Shown: positions 44,391 through 55,790, counted from the stretch's first letter. The stretch: 64,000 nt of DNA from Aquila chrysaetos chrysaetos (GCF_900496995.4 NW_024470326.1:620001-684000), one strand, 5' to 3'. Notes: generated by a model from the letters alone, not told the origin. Made by a program: numbers and translations.

Positions 44391-46260
44391 GGGTAGGCGA
44401 GGCCTCCGTGCCGGCAACGGCGGGGTAGAATGGCCTCCTTGCTGGCGCGGGCGGGGTAGACCTGGCCTCCCTACGAGTAAGGGAGGTGTAGATCTGGCTT
44501 CCCTACATGCACGGGGGCGTAGACTTGGCTTACTACCGGCACAGGCAGGGTAGACATGGCCTCCCTACTGGTAAGGGAGGCGTAGACGTGGCCTGTGTAC
44601 CGGCGCAGGCGGGGTAGATCTGGCCTCCCAACGGGCGTGGGGTTGGTAGACCTGGCATCCCTACTGGTGCGGGCGGTGTAGACCTGGCCTCCCTACCAGG
44701 GCTAATGGGGTAGACCTGGCCTCCTTACTCACGCTAATGTGGTAGACCTGGCCTCCTTACCTGCGTGGGTGTGGTAGACCTGGTCTCCCTACTAGTAAGG
44801 GAGGTGTAGATCTGGAGTCCCTACCCGCACGGCAGCGTAGACCTGGCTTCCCTTATGTCGCGGGGGGGGAAGACCTGGCCTCCCTACCTGCGCTAATGGG
44901 GTAGAGCTGGACTTCCTACCCGTGCGGGCGTGGTAGACGTGGCCTCCCTACTAGTAAGGGAGGGGTAGACTTGGCCTCCGTACCGGCGCAGGCGGGTAGA
45001 CCGGCCTCACTACCTGGGCGGATGGAGTAGACCTGGCCTCCCTGCCCGAGCTTTTGCAGTAGACATGGCCTCCCTATCGGTGCCAGCGGGGTAGACATGG
45101 CCTCCCTTCCAGCGAGGACGGGGTCGACCTGGCCTCCCTATCGGTAAGGGCGGGGTAGACCTGGCGTCTCTACCGGCATGGACGGGGTTGTCCTGGCCTC
45201 TGTATCGGTGTGGGCGGGGTAGACCTGGCCTCCCTACTCACGGGCAGGGTAGAACTTACCTCCATACCCACGTGGGCGGGGTTGTCCCGGCCTCCGTATC
45301 TGTGTGGTTTTGGTGGACCTCGCCTCCCTACCGGCACAGGCAGGGTAGACCTGGCCTCCCTACTGGCGCGGGCAGGGTAGAGCTGACCTCCCTACCCACC
45401 GGTGCAGACGGGGTTGACCTGGCCTCCGTATCAGCGTGGGCAGGGTATACCTCGCTTCCCTATCAGCGCGGGCAGGGTGGATGTGGCCTCTCTAACCGTA
45501 AGTAAGGGGTAGACCAGGCCTCCATACCTGCTCGGGAGGGGTAGACCTGGCCTCTCTACCTGCGTGGGCGTGCTAGACCTGGCCTCCCTACTAGTAAGGG
45601 AGGTGTAGATCTGGACTCCTTACCCGCATGGCAGCGTAGACCTGGCCACCGTACCTGAGCTAACTGGATAAAATTGGACTTCCTACCTGCGCCGGCCGTG
45701 GTAGACCTGGCCTACCCACTAGTAAGGGATTGGTAACTTGGCCTCCGTACCGGCACAGGCGGGTAGACCTGGCCTCCCTACCAGCGTGGGCAGGGTAGAC
45801 CTGGCCTCCCTACCGGCGCAGGAGGATTTGACTTGGCATCCCTACTGGCGCGGGTTAGGTAGACCTGGCCTCCCCTGCTTGCAATGGTTGAGTAGACCAG
45901 GCCTCCCTGCCGGTGCCAGTGCAGTAGACCAGGCCTCCCTGCTGGCACTGGTGGGGTAGACCAGGCCTCTCTACTGGCTCAGGCGTGTAGACCTAGCCTC
46001 CCTACCGGCACAGGCAGGGTAGACCTGGGCTGCTTACCGGCACAGGCAGGGTAGACCTGGCCTCCCTACCGGTGTGGGTTGGGTAGACCTGGCCTCCCTA
46101 CCGGCAAGGGTGGGGTAGACCTGGCCTGCCTACCCGTGCAGGTGGGATAGAACTTGCCTCCATAACCACGTGGGCGGGGTTGTCTTTGCCTCCGTATCGG
46201 TGTGGGGTGTGTAGACCTGGCCTCCCTACTGGCGTGGGCGGGGTAGAAATGGCCTCTGTA
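44391..46260. repeat. Satellite type A (block 2)
   Basis: About 58 tandem units of about 32 bp, with the same constant half as block 1 and recurring variant words (CGCTAATGGGG, CTAGTAAGGGAG, GTGTGGGCGGG). The GGCCTCCGTATC and GGTTGTCCTGGCC variants match those near 35270-35430. The block therefore belongs to the same array as the first type A block. Confidence 0.9.
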
Positions 46261-49140
46261 ACCATGGCGGTGGGGTAGACCTGGTGTCCCGGACCTCATC
46301 CTCCCGGTTAGTACCGTTACCCCTACTGGTACTCCAGGGTAGTAACAGTACCCCTGCTGGTACGCCTGGTTACACCTGCTGTCCCTAATTGTCCTCCAGG
46401 CTAGACCTGGCCTCCCTACCCTGGCGTCCCCTACCTGATCCTCCAGGGTACTACTGGTACCCTTAGTGGTACTCAAGGGTAGTACCGATACCCCCACTAG
46501 TACTCCAGGGTAGCACATGGTAACCCCACCCCCGAGTACTTGGGGGTAGTACCGATACCCCTACTGGTACAACTGCTGTCCCTGCTGTCGTGCAGCGGTA
46601 GACACGCCCTCCCTACCTGACCATCTGGCGTCAGCCTCGTATCCCTACCTGATGCTCCAGGGTACACCTGGCCACTATACCGTTGCTGGCGAGGTAGACC
46701 TGGCCTCCCTAAAGGCGCGGGCGCCTGCTGGTACCATGGGTACACCTGCTGTCTGTACTGGCGCTCCAGGCTAGATTGGCCTCCCTACCTGAAGCTCCAG
46801 GCTGGGCCTGGCATCCCTACCTGATGCTCTGGGGTGGTACCGGTACCCCTACTGGTATTCCGGGGTACACCTGGCGTCACAATGGGTGCTAGGGGGTAGA
46901 ACCGCCCTCCCTACCTGACCCTCTGGCGTCGGCCTCATATCCCTACCTGATGCTCCGGGGTAGACCTGGCCACCGTACCGGCCCTGGCGAGGTAGACCTG
47001 GCCTCTCTACCGGTGCGGGCATGATAGATCTGGCCTACCTATCAGCAAGCTTAAGGTTGACCTGGCCTCCCTAACCATGGGGGTGGGGTAGACGTGGCGT
47101 CCCGACCTCATCCTCCCGGGTAGCATCGTTACCAGCACTGGTACTGCAGGGTAGTACCAATACCCTTGCTGTTACCCCAGGGTACAACTGCTGTCCCTAC
47201 TGGCACTCCGGGCTAGACCTGGCCTGCCTATCTGATGATCCGAGATTGGCCAGGCGTCCCTATGTGACGCTCTGGGGTAGTACCGGTACCCCTACTTGTA
47301 CTCCGGGGTACACCTGGAGTCACAATGGGCATGTAGGGGTAGACCTGCCCTCCCTACCCGACCCTCTGTGGTAGGCTTCGTATCCCTACCTGATGCTCCG
47401 GGGTACACGTGGCCACCCTACCAGGCGCTGGCAAGGTAGACCTGGCCACCCTACCGGTGCTGGCATGGTAGACCTGGCCTCCCTGCTGGCACTGGTGGGA
47501 TACATCTGGCCTCACTGCCGGTGCTTGCGGGGTAGACCTGGCCTCCCTACTAGCAAGCGCGGGGTTGACCTGGCCTCCCTAACCAAGGGGGTGGGGTAGA
47601 CCTGGAGTCCCGACCTCATCCTCCTGAGTAGCACCTTTTCCCCTACTGGTACCCCAGGGTAGTACCATTACCCCTACTGGTACCCCAGGGTTCACCTGCT
47701 GTCTCTACTGGCACACTGGGTTAAACCTGGCCTCCCAAGAGCAAGCACGGAGTTGACCTGGCCTCCCTAACCATGGGGGTGGGGTAGACCTGGCATCCCG
47801 GCCTCACCCTCCTGGGTATTACCGTTACCCCTACTAGTACTCCAGTGTAGTAGCAGTACCCCTGATGGTACCCCAGGATACACCTGCTTTCCCTACTGGC
47901 GCACTGGGTTAGACCTGGCCCACCTACCTGCAAGCGCGGGGTTTAAATGGCCTCCCTACCGGTGCTGGCGGGGTAGACCTGGCCTCCCTAACCATGGCGG
48001 TGGGGTAGACCTGGCGTGCCTACCTCATCCTCCCAGGTTGCACCGTTCCCCCTACTGGTACTCCAGGGTAGTACCAGTACCCCTAATGTTACCCCGGTGT
48101 ACAGCTGCTGTCCCTACTGGCGTTCCGGGCCAGACCTGGCCTCCCTACCTGAAGCTCCGGGCTCGGCCTGGCGTCCCTACCTGATGCTCCAGGGTAGTAC
48201 CGATGCTCATACTGGTATTCCAGGGTACACCTGGCATCACAGTGGGCGTGCGGGGGTCAACCCGCCCTCCCTACCTACCCTCTGGCATCGGCCTGTACCC
48301 CTACCTGATGCTCCAGGTAGGCCTGGCGTCCCTACCCGCATGGACAGGGTAGACCTGGCCTCCCTACCTGACCATCGCGGGTAGGCCTGGCGTCCCTTCC
48401 AGACACTCCGGGGTAGTAGCAGTACCCTTACTGGTATTCCAGGGTAGTAGCGGTACGCCTGCTCGTACCCCGGGGTACACCTGCTGTCCCTACTTGTGCT
48501 CCAGGCTAGACCTGGCGTCCCTACCGGCAAGCGCATTGTTGACCTGGCCTCCCTACCCATGAGGGTGGGGTAGACCTGGCATCCCCTACCTGATCCTCTG
48601 GGGTACTACCTGGTACCGTTACTGGTACTCCAGGGTAGTACTGATACCCCCACTAGTACTCCTGGGTAGCACCTGGTAACCCCCCCCCGGCTACTTGGGG
48701 GTAGTACCGATACCCCTACTTGTACTCTGGGGTACAACTGCTGTCCCTGCTGGCTCCCGGTGGTAGACCCACCCTCCCTGCCTGACCCTCTGGGGTAGGT
48801 TTCGTATCCCTGCCTGATGCTATGGGGTAGACCTGGCCACCCTACCAGCGCTAGCGATGTAGACCTAGCCTCCCATACAGCGCGGGCGTAGTAGACCTGG
48901 CCTTCCTGCTGGCGCCAGTGGGTTAGACCTGGCCTCCCTACTGGTGCTTACGGGGTAGACCTGGCCTCCCTACCAGCAAGCGCCGGGGTTGACCTGGCCT
49001 CCCTAACCATGGGGGTGGGGTAGACCTGGCATCCCGACCTCATCCTCCCGAGTAGCACCTTTTGCCCCTACTGGTACTCCAGGGTAGTAGTGGTAACCCT
49101 GCTGGTACCCCGGGGTACACCTTCTGTCCCTACTATTGTT
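46261..49140. repeat. Satellite type B (block 4)
   Basis: This is the longest type B block. The CTACTTGGGGGTA landmark recurs at about 46536 and 48691, about four periods of 540 bp apart. An AACCATGG(G/C)GGTGGGG landmark recurs at about 47080, 47580, 47770, 47990 and 49003. The array ends at about 49140 against unique sequence and a CR1 element. Confidence 0.9.
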
Positions 49141-49164
49141 CCGTTCATTTGTTTCTCCTTTATA

Positions 49165-49790
49165 CTCACTGAATCACAGACATGTTGAGATTGGAAGGGA
49201 CCAGTTCAACCCCCTCAGCTGTGGAAGGCTCAGCTAGAGTATGTTGCTCAGCACCTTATCTAAGTGGGTATGGAGTACGCCCATGGATGGGGACTCCACA
49301 ACCTCTCCGGGAAGCCTGTTCCAGTGTTTAACCACCCTCACAGTCAAACACAGTTTTCTGGGGTTCAGATGGAATTTTATACACATTAATGAGATGCCCC
49401 CTCAGCCTTTTCTTCTCCAGGCTGAACAGTCCCACATCTCTCAGCCTTTCCTCCTAGGAAAGATGCTCCAGTCCCTTAAACCAGCTTTGTGGCCCTTTGC
49501 TGCACTTGCTTGAGTAGGTCAACAAGTATGATGCACTGGGCAGCGCAGCACTTGACACAGCACTCCAGCTGTGGCCTCAGCAGTGCTGAGTAGAGGGGAA
49601 GGATCACCTCCCTCCATCTGCCAGCAAGGCTTCTCCTCATGCAGCCCAGGAGGCTGGTGGCCTTTGCCATGAGGGGGCATTGCTCGCTCACGCTCAGCTG
49701 CTTGTCCTCTGGGACCTCAAGGTCCTTCTCTGTGCAGCTGCTCTCTAGCTGGTCGACCCCCAGCATGACAGTCCACAGTGGGGTTGGATC
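49165..49790 (-). mobile_element. CR1 LINE 3' end fragment
   Basis: On the plus strand it opens with TCACTGAATCACAGACATG and TTGGAAGGGACC, the reversed CR1 3' terminus. It then runs through well-known antisense CR1 landmarks (AGGCTGAACAGTCCCA, CTCAGCCTTTCCTCC, GATCACCTCCCTCCATCTGC, CATGCAGCCCAGGAGGCTGG). It is the best preserved CR1 3' end here and marks the right edge of the satellite. Confidence 0.9.
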
Positions 49791-50239
49791 ACAGGCTGTC
49801 CTGAAAAGCAAGGGTGGTTTCCAGGTGCCAATGACTGAAATGGGGGAGCAGAGCCATCACATGTGAAGTGATCTAAAGGCTATGCCAGTTCAAAACACTT
49901 ATCTTCTGCTGCTATCTCAGAGGCCTTAAATCTTCAGCAGGAACCTGGCAGCTCTGAGATCCCTCCATCTCCCTCTCTCGTAGCAATTAAGCTGATAGAA
50001 CCCCAGTCACAGGCTTGCTTTCAATTCTGTTTGCAGCCTAAAGCACCCCATTGGTCTGCAGATACGCCAGGAAACTTGCATAAGGAACCCACTCCTGTGG
50101 ACAAGAAGGTGGATGTTCCCAGGAATCTCAGGAGGCGTGGCATACCCATAGCTGTGCTCAGGGACCTGGTCAAATGCCTCGTCTCCATTGCTGTAATGGT
50201 GGCCTAGATGCCTAGTTCATGTGTCAACTCTCTCTGTGG
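49791..50239. other. Non-coding stretch, nothing recognised
   Basis: No coding frame, LTR or repeat that I can name. It separates two CR1 fragments. Confidence 0.35.
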
Positions 50240-50345
50240 ATGCTGACATTTACGTGAGCAACCTGGTCTGACCTCAGAGCTGGCCCTGCTTGGAGCTGGG
50301 CATTGGACTATAGACCACCTAAGCTCCCTTCCACCCTGAATTGTC
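50240..50345 (+). mobile_element. CR1 LINE 3' end fragment (short)
   Basis: The forward order GAGCAACCTGGTCTGACC, GGGCATTGGACTATAGACCA and CTCCCTTCCACCCTGAAT matches the sense-strand 3' end of CR1. It lacks a clear terminal octamer repeat. Confidence 0.55.
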
Positions 50346-50639
50346 CGATGAGCGTATGATGTAGAGACCCTCGCCTCCAACTCGATCTCTTCTTGTACAG
50401 TGTGTGCCAAGGCACAGGCTCCTGGAAGGGTTGGTGGGAGAGAGACTGTTGGGGATTGTCTAGTCCAGCCTCCAGGCTGGCTGTGACTTTGAGGAGCAAA
50501 GAAGAGCTCCAAAGGTGGAGATCACAACAACACTCCTCCTAGTCCATTTTATTTTTCCTAAGGCTCAGCCTAAAGCTCCCAAGAGGCAATTTGTGGCTGC
50601 TGCCTCTGTCATATCATTGGCCACTGCAGAAGAGAGTTT

Positions 50640-50940
50640 GGCTCCACCATCTCTCCAGGTAGCTGTAGGCTCTTCTTAGGTGGCCCCAGGCCTCCTTCAG
50701 CAGGCTGGAGAGGCCCAGTTCCCTCAGACTCTCCTCGCAGCTCGTGCCTTAAGCCCCTCACTCCACCTTGGCAGACCTCCTCCGGACCTTCTCCAGTTTC
50801 TCTGCTCTCCTTTTGAAATGGGAGGCCCACTGGCTCATATGGCATCATCCTGCTGCCCAGGCCCTTCTCCTCAGAGCACTCCTTAGCCGGCCAGGTCTCT
50901 ACCCATGCTGCTGCATGGAGTTGTTGGGCAGCTTGTGGAT
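50640..50940 (-). mobile_element. CR1 LINE fragment
   Basis: The antisense landmarks AGGCTGGAGAGGCCCAGTTC, CCTCCGGACCTTCTCCAG and GGGAGGCCCACTGG follow the order found in reversed CR1 copies. It has no coding capacity. It borders the minus-strand ERVL-type LTR. Confidence 0.6.
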
Positions 50941-51863
50941 TGGGATAAAAACAGATAATAGGTAAGTGAAAAAAGATTAAAACAAATATAAACCCAACTC
51001 AACAGGCAATACAAAGGCAATCACTTACCACCTCCCACAAGCAGAGTGACACCCAACCAGTATCCCTTCAACAGACACCTTGAATGACAGGCAAACTCCA
51101 CCGCCTTCTTCCTCTGCCTGAGCATTTATTGCTGAGCATGATGTCATATGGTATGGAATATCCCTTTGGTCAGATGGGGTCAGCTGGCCTGGCTGTGTCC
51201 CATTGCCCCCCAACTTCTCGCCCACCCCCAGCCTACTTGCTGGGAGGGAGCAGTGCAGGAGCATAATCATGGACTCAATGACAGATCAATATGATCATAG
51301 TTGAAGACCCTTTACTAGAGCATCAGACATAATTTTATACATTGGTTACATCCGTACATGCCTTTAGCTATTTTACTATTGGTTACACACATTATTCACG
51401 TGCTGTCCACGTGCCTAGTTACACTTAATGATTGGTTATATCAACACTGTACATACGCATAAACATAAGACATAATAGGTTATACTAACTAAAACATGCA
51501 AAACTTGTCTCAGTCTAATTGGTCAAGATAAACTGGCGAATTGAGGTTCTTTGTGCCAAGTTCCCTTTATCGTGGAATGCGCACCTGTGTTCTTCTAATT
51601 CGTATCTTTCTTATTTTTGTCTTCTTGTTTATTCTGTCCAAGGTCTTCTAAAGGCGTCTGGCATGCTCTTGTGACCATTAGCTATATATGTTCCCATAGA
51701 CCAGAGTGAGAAACAGAGGTGGCCTTGATGCTGTGCAAACACTATTCAGCAACAGCTAAAACACTGGTGTGTTATCAACACTGTTCTAGGCACCAATGCA
51801 AAACAGAACAGCATAGGGGCTGCTACGAAGGAAGTGAACCCCACCCCAGCCAGACCCAGGACA
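50941..51863 (-). mobile_element. ERVL-type LTR, split by a later insertion
   Basis: On the minus strand the LTR starts TGTCCTGGGTCTGGCTGGGG at 51863. It runs to about 51695, is interrupted, and continues from about 51260 down to about 50941, including TGGCATTCCATACCATATGACATC-like sequence near 51140-51170 also seen in the LTRs at 14669 and 18484. The part from 51751 onward is duplicated at the left window edge. The inner end at 50941 is approximate. Confidence 0.65.
51262..51692. mobile_element. AT-rich insertion inside the ERVL-type LTR, probably another LTR
   Basis: About 430 bp of AT-rich sequence, quite unlike its surroundings, interrupts the minus-strand LTR. It contains ACCCTTTACTAG near the left end, which would read as AGTAAAGGGT (a poly(A)-signal-like word) on the minus strand. 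I cannot fix its ends or family. An LTR of another retrovirus is the simplest reading. Confidence 0.4.
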
Positions 51864-52389
51864 CTTGAACCAGGGTCCCAAAAAGGGACACAGTAGTGTA
51901 CAGGTGGCTGACAAGTGATGGGCAGGGGAGACAATAATTTCCCCGTCTTTTGGCGAGGCTCTTCTCTCTACACTCCAGGACACTGCTGGCCACCTCTGCT
52001 ACCAGGTAGCCGTGGATCACTGCTGGATCGTGTTTTGCCTTCTGTCCCCCAGCACCACCAGGGCTGTTTCCTCAGAGGTGCTCTCTGGCCAGGCAGCCCC
52101 CTTCCCCAGCCACTGCAGGCTGTTAGTCTATCCCAGGCACAGGATCTGGCCTTTGTCTTTCTTGTATCTCACAAAGTCCCTGACAGGACAGTCCTTCTGC
52201 CTGTTAGGTTCCCCTGAATGGCATCCCAAGGCACAGGAATGGTCCTCCCAATATAGTGCCACCAACAAACGTGGTGAGAGTTGCCTCCTCCGGGTCATGG
52301 ATACAGGTGTAAAACTGCACAGCGCCCAGGAGAGTTCCCTGTGCAGCCCCACAATGCGCCAATATGTCCCATTGGCCTCCAGGTAGGGT

Positions 52390-52627
52390 ATGGCCCCGTC
52401 ACCACTGCTCTCAGCCTCATCATCCAACTGGTGTTTTGCCCATCTCTTTGTCTATCCATCCAGACTGTACTGTCCTAACTTGAGCAGAAGAATATTGAGG
52501 GAGACTGTGCCAAAAGTCTTGCTGAAGTGCAGGTAAACAACATCCACCATGTTCCCCTCATGCACAAATGCACTTCCTTCATCATGACGGCAATCAGGTT
52601 GGCAAGGCCTGATTTACCCTTGGGAAG
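52390..52627 (-). pseudogene. CR1 LINE reverse transcriptase relic (duplicate of 660-890)
   Basis: The same degenerate RT motifs as at 660-910 are present. The copy is cut at 52627 by the LTR. Confidence 0.55.
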
Positions 52628-53089
52628 TGTGAAATGTGTTCATCTGATTCGTGTCAATATAAACAATGCTAGGGCCGCATAATAAAATGTGACCCTCACT
52701 TTAACCATTTGGTCGGTCCTTGTATAACCACAGGCCAGGAGGAAACAGATGATATGTATATAGTTCTTTTTTGCCAGCCCAAAACCGGTTTTGTTGTTAA
52801 CTGCGCAGTGTTAAACAAGAGATCCTAGGGGAGAACTGAGGCATTTATCATAGTATTAAGTGAGGTTATGAACGGGGTGATCTTTACTATGTATGAATAG
52901 AGGGTGTATTGAAGTGGCAGTGTGTAAGCAATTTGTTATATGCATTTGTTGGGGGGGGGGGGGGTGTCTGTTGCAAACTTGCTTGGGGTTTGGTGGCCAC
53001 AGCTAGTGCTGTGCAGGGTGTCGCCTGTCGCACAGGATGTCTGCTGTCATGCCCGAGCAGCGAGGAGCAGTGAGGAGATACATTGCATA

Positions 53090-53420
53090 GAAGACCCCTC
53101 AGCCAATGAGGAGAGTTCGAGAAGTTTCTAGGAGAACTGAAGACCCCTCAGCCAATGAGGAGAGTCCGTGAAGTTTCTAGGAGAACTGAAGACCCCTCAG
53201 CCAATGAGGAGAGTTCGAGAAGTTTCTAGGAGAACTGAAGACCCCTCAGCCAATGAGGAGAGTTCGAGAAGTTTCTAGGAGAACTGAAGACCCCTCAGCC
53301 AATGAGGAGAGTTTGAGAAGTTTCTAGGAGAACTGAAGACCCCTCAGCTAATGAGGAGAGTTCGAGAAGTTTCTAGGAGAACTGAAGACCCCTCAGCCAA
53401 TGAGGAGAGTCTCGAAAGGA
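53090..53420 (+). repeat. Seven-copy 49-bp tandem repeat with CCAAT boxes
   Basis: Units begin at 53090, 53139, 53188, 53237, 53286, 53335 and 53384, an exact 49-bp period. The last unit is partial. Each starts GAAGACCCCTCAGC and contains CAGCCAATGAGGAGAG; the sixth has CTAAT instead of CCAAT. The units differ at very few positions, so the expansion is recent. They end about 25 nt before the TATA box of the LTR. Confidence 0.95.
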
Positions 53421-53442
53421 CACGATGTAACTAGTGTTAGAC

Positions 53443-53449
53443 TATAAAA
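53443..53449 (+). promoter_or_regulatory. TATA box of the 52628-53591 LTR
   Basis: TATAAAA follows the CCAAT repeat block and lies about 95 nt before AATAAA. This is the usual U3/R layout of a retroviral promoter. Confidence 0.7.
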
Positions 53450-55529
53450 GAAGCTGGGTTGTTTTCCACAGCGTGCATCTTGGTAGAGCAGAGACTGCTG
53501 ATCCACGCAGCGCTGTTTGCTTGCCTTTATTCATTTAATAAATTGTAAACTTTGATCGGAATCCTGTTTGAGACTAAATTCATTTATCACAAGGAGACGG
53601 GCGCAACTTGGGTTTGTCTTCACTCTCAAGAGACCCCTACCAATTCCACGACCCTTTGCAGAGGACGTTCGAAAGAAATATCAGTCTTTCCCTGTAATTG
53701 CGTTACCACTGTTCTGCCTGTTCTTCGGTGTATTTAGTTTCTCTAGTCTTTCATGTAGTTACACCTGTCCTGACAAAATGACCATTTGTGAAAGTCATCT
53801 TTTCAGATGCAGGCTGCCTAGGCAAAGGCCCTTTCCATTATGCTCCACTTCTCTCCTTCCCTTGCTCTTTGTTCATTCAGATACCTCTCCCCTATGCAGC
53901 TGCTTTGAGCTTCAGGGAGTTAAAAGCTTGCCTGTCTTCCAGTAGTCTAATAGTCTCTTTAGCCAATTCTTTAATTGTGTTTGTATCTAACTTTTTCGTA
54001 TTCATCAGAAACATTTCTCGTAAGATTATCCCTTGTAGACAGGCAGCCTCATTAGGGGCAGCTGGACTTTGCATATGGTTGAGGAGTGTGACAGTTGTTT
54101 ATGAAACTTAATTATGATTTTCTTTGCTTTGCTTGCAAAGAGGAAAAATTCTTCTGGGCCTGTGTGCAGCCAGCTCTCTAAGGAGAGCAGGGGGGAGATG
54201 ATGCAATGGAGCTGTAACATCCAACTGTAGAGATCAGTGGAGGAAACTGAGGCAAGGAACAGAGATGTAAGCCCCAGGTGGCCAAGGTCAGAAGTGGTGA
54301 GGTTTGAGAGGTGAGGAGCAAGGTTGTCCATACAGTGTCAGAGCTCAAGGGACTGCTCTTCCTAGCTGTCCAGACCTCCTGAGGAGACACTCTGGATCAT
54401 TATCACTTGGAGAATGCTTCTATCACCTCTTCTCTAAACTGAAGAGTAAGAAAAACTATTCTTTAAAAGGAAAAAAAACCATGGGTATAGGTGCAGTTTG
54501 AAATCTTCCTCCTTAACTACACTATGAAATTTTTCTAATTAGCTGTACAAGTCTTGAAGACTTGGAGAAAATTGCAGGAAGAAACAAGGCTCGTTAGAGC
54601 TTTCTGTATTTTAATGAGCCCCATGGTGTGTTTGAGGCTGAGTCCATGGAACTCAGCTACTGAGAGCAGACTGAAAGAAACTTCTCAAGAAGTCCAAGTC
54701 AGAAGCAAAGTACCTTGAAGCATTAATGGGCCCCACTGAGGTGAGGGCCATTACTGACAAAGCCTCCCCAGGGACTCGTTAGAGCAGATAACTGGAGGCT
54801 GTGATTGCAGGTAGGCAAAAGCACTGTGAAGGTGGCTCTAATGCTGAGAAAATATTTGGTTTGTTTTATGCAGCAGAAAGGCCAAGCCCTGATCTCCAGG
54901 CCTTGGGCAGACAGATTCTGTCCCTCACAGGTGAGTCAGGGCTCTTCCTGGGGGCAGCAAGATGTGAGGGTCGAGCAATGCCAAGAGTAGGAAAACTGTG
55001 CAACACCTCTTGGCCTCCCCAAGCAGGGGTGAGGAAGAAACTAAGTCCAGAGCCTCAAAACAAGTTTTACCTGGTAGGCCTCAGTGGCAGAAGCTACTGT
55101 CAAATCCAAGATGACAAAACCCTTGGACCTGTTCTGCCTTTCAGCCTTGCCAGAGCACTTGGCCATCTCTACTGCAGGCTGTCATAACCTGTCCCATGCT
55201 TTACCTCCTTCCCTTCAGGCTGTTGATGTCCATCTTGCTTTCCCAGCTAGCTCTCACCCCAGCATTTCTGTTCCTTCACTGATGTCTCTCCAGCCTGGCT
55301 GGATTTTCCTTGCAACACAACGCCATGGGCTGATCCGGGCTCTCTCTGGGTGACCTCTTGCACCACAAGGCTACCCTTTGAGTGACATTTCTTTCTCAAC
55401 ACATCCAGTCTGAACCTTCCAAGCTGCACTTTGCGCAGGTTTCCTTCTCTTCCCACTACCAAGAAAAGCTCCACCATCTCTGAAGCCACCCTTCACGCAG
55501 GTGCGCTCTACTACTATAGTGCCCTGAGC

Positions 55530-55790
55530 CTTCATTTCACCAGGCTAAAGAAGGCCAAGGCCCTCAGCCTCTCCAAAGAGGCCCCATGCTGGCAGATGTC
55601 CTCTGGGACCGCTCCAGTTCTTCCCCACTCCTCCAGACCGGGGAACCCCACACCCAGACACACTAGTCCAGATGTGGCCACACCAGTGCCGAGGCCAGAG
55701 GGATGAGAACAGCCTTGCCTGGGTGGCCACGCCTCTCCGAATACAGCCCTGTATGCAGCTTGGCCTTATTCACTGTTTGTAGTGTTTGCT
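55530..55790 (-). mobile_element. CR1 LINE fragment
   Basis: The antisense landmarks CTTCATTTCACCAGGCTAAA, CCCCACACCCAGACACACTA, CAGATGTGGCC and CACCAGTGCCGAG follow the order in reversed CR1 3' regions. No coding frame remains. The stretch 55208-55529 before it holds nothing I recognise. Confidence 0.6.

Larger units (their letters stand above)
52628..53591 (+). mobile_element. Solo LTR with internal tandem enhancer-like repeats
   Basis: A 964-bp LTR starts TGTGAAATGTG and ends CATTTATCACA. The two ends are imperfect inverted copies of each other (TGTGAAATG against TGTGATAAATG). U3 contains a run of 15 or more G near 52950 and a 49-bp tandem repeat at 53090-53420. TATAAAA lies at 53443-53449 and AATAAA at 53537-53542, giving a compact R/U5. 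It is absent from the other copy of this duplicated block, so it arrived after the duplication or was lost from copy 1. No clean target-site duplication is seen. Confidence 0.82.
51751..55207. repeat. Segmental duplication, copy 2 (partner of 1-2619)
   Basis: Direct copy of the left-edge block. It begins inside the minus-strand LTR and ends near 55207, where the two copies diverge. Compared with copy 1 it has gained the 964-bp LTR at 52628-53591 and lacks about 130 bp present at 890-1018. Much of 53740-54120 is nearly identical to 1170-1550. A CR1 RT relic lies at about 52390-52627. Confidence 0.85.

Noticed and set aside
31973..49140. Many open reading frames of 60-150 codons with repeated GRPGLP / REARSTPP / GVDLASLP-like peptides
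   Set aside because: They are translations of the tandem satellite in arbitrary frames. The 32-bp period is not a multiple of three, so each peptide word recurs only every third unit and frames open and close by chance.
31973..49140. CRISPR-like array
   Set aside because: Repeats are contiguous tandem units with no unique spacers, and the DNA is from an animal nuclear genome.
53090..53420. CRISPR-like or coding repeat (49 bp)
   Set aside because: The units are directly contiguous without spacers and lie in the U3 of an LTR between its terminus and its TATA box.
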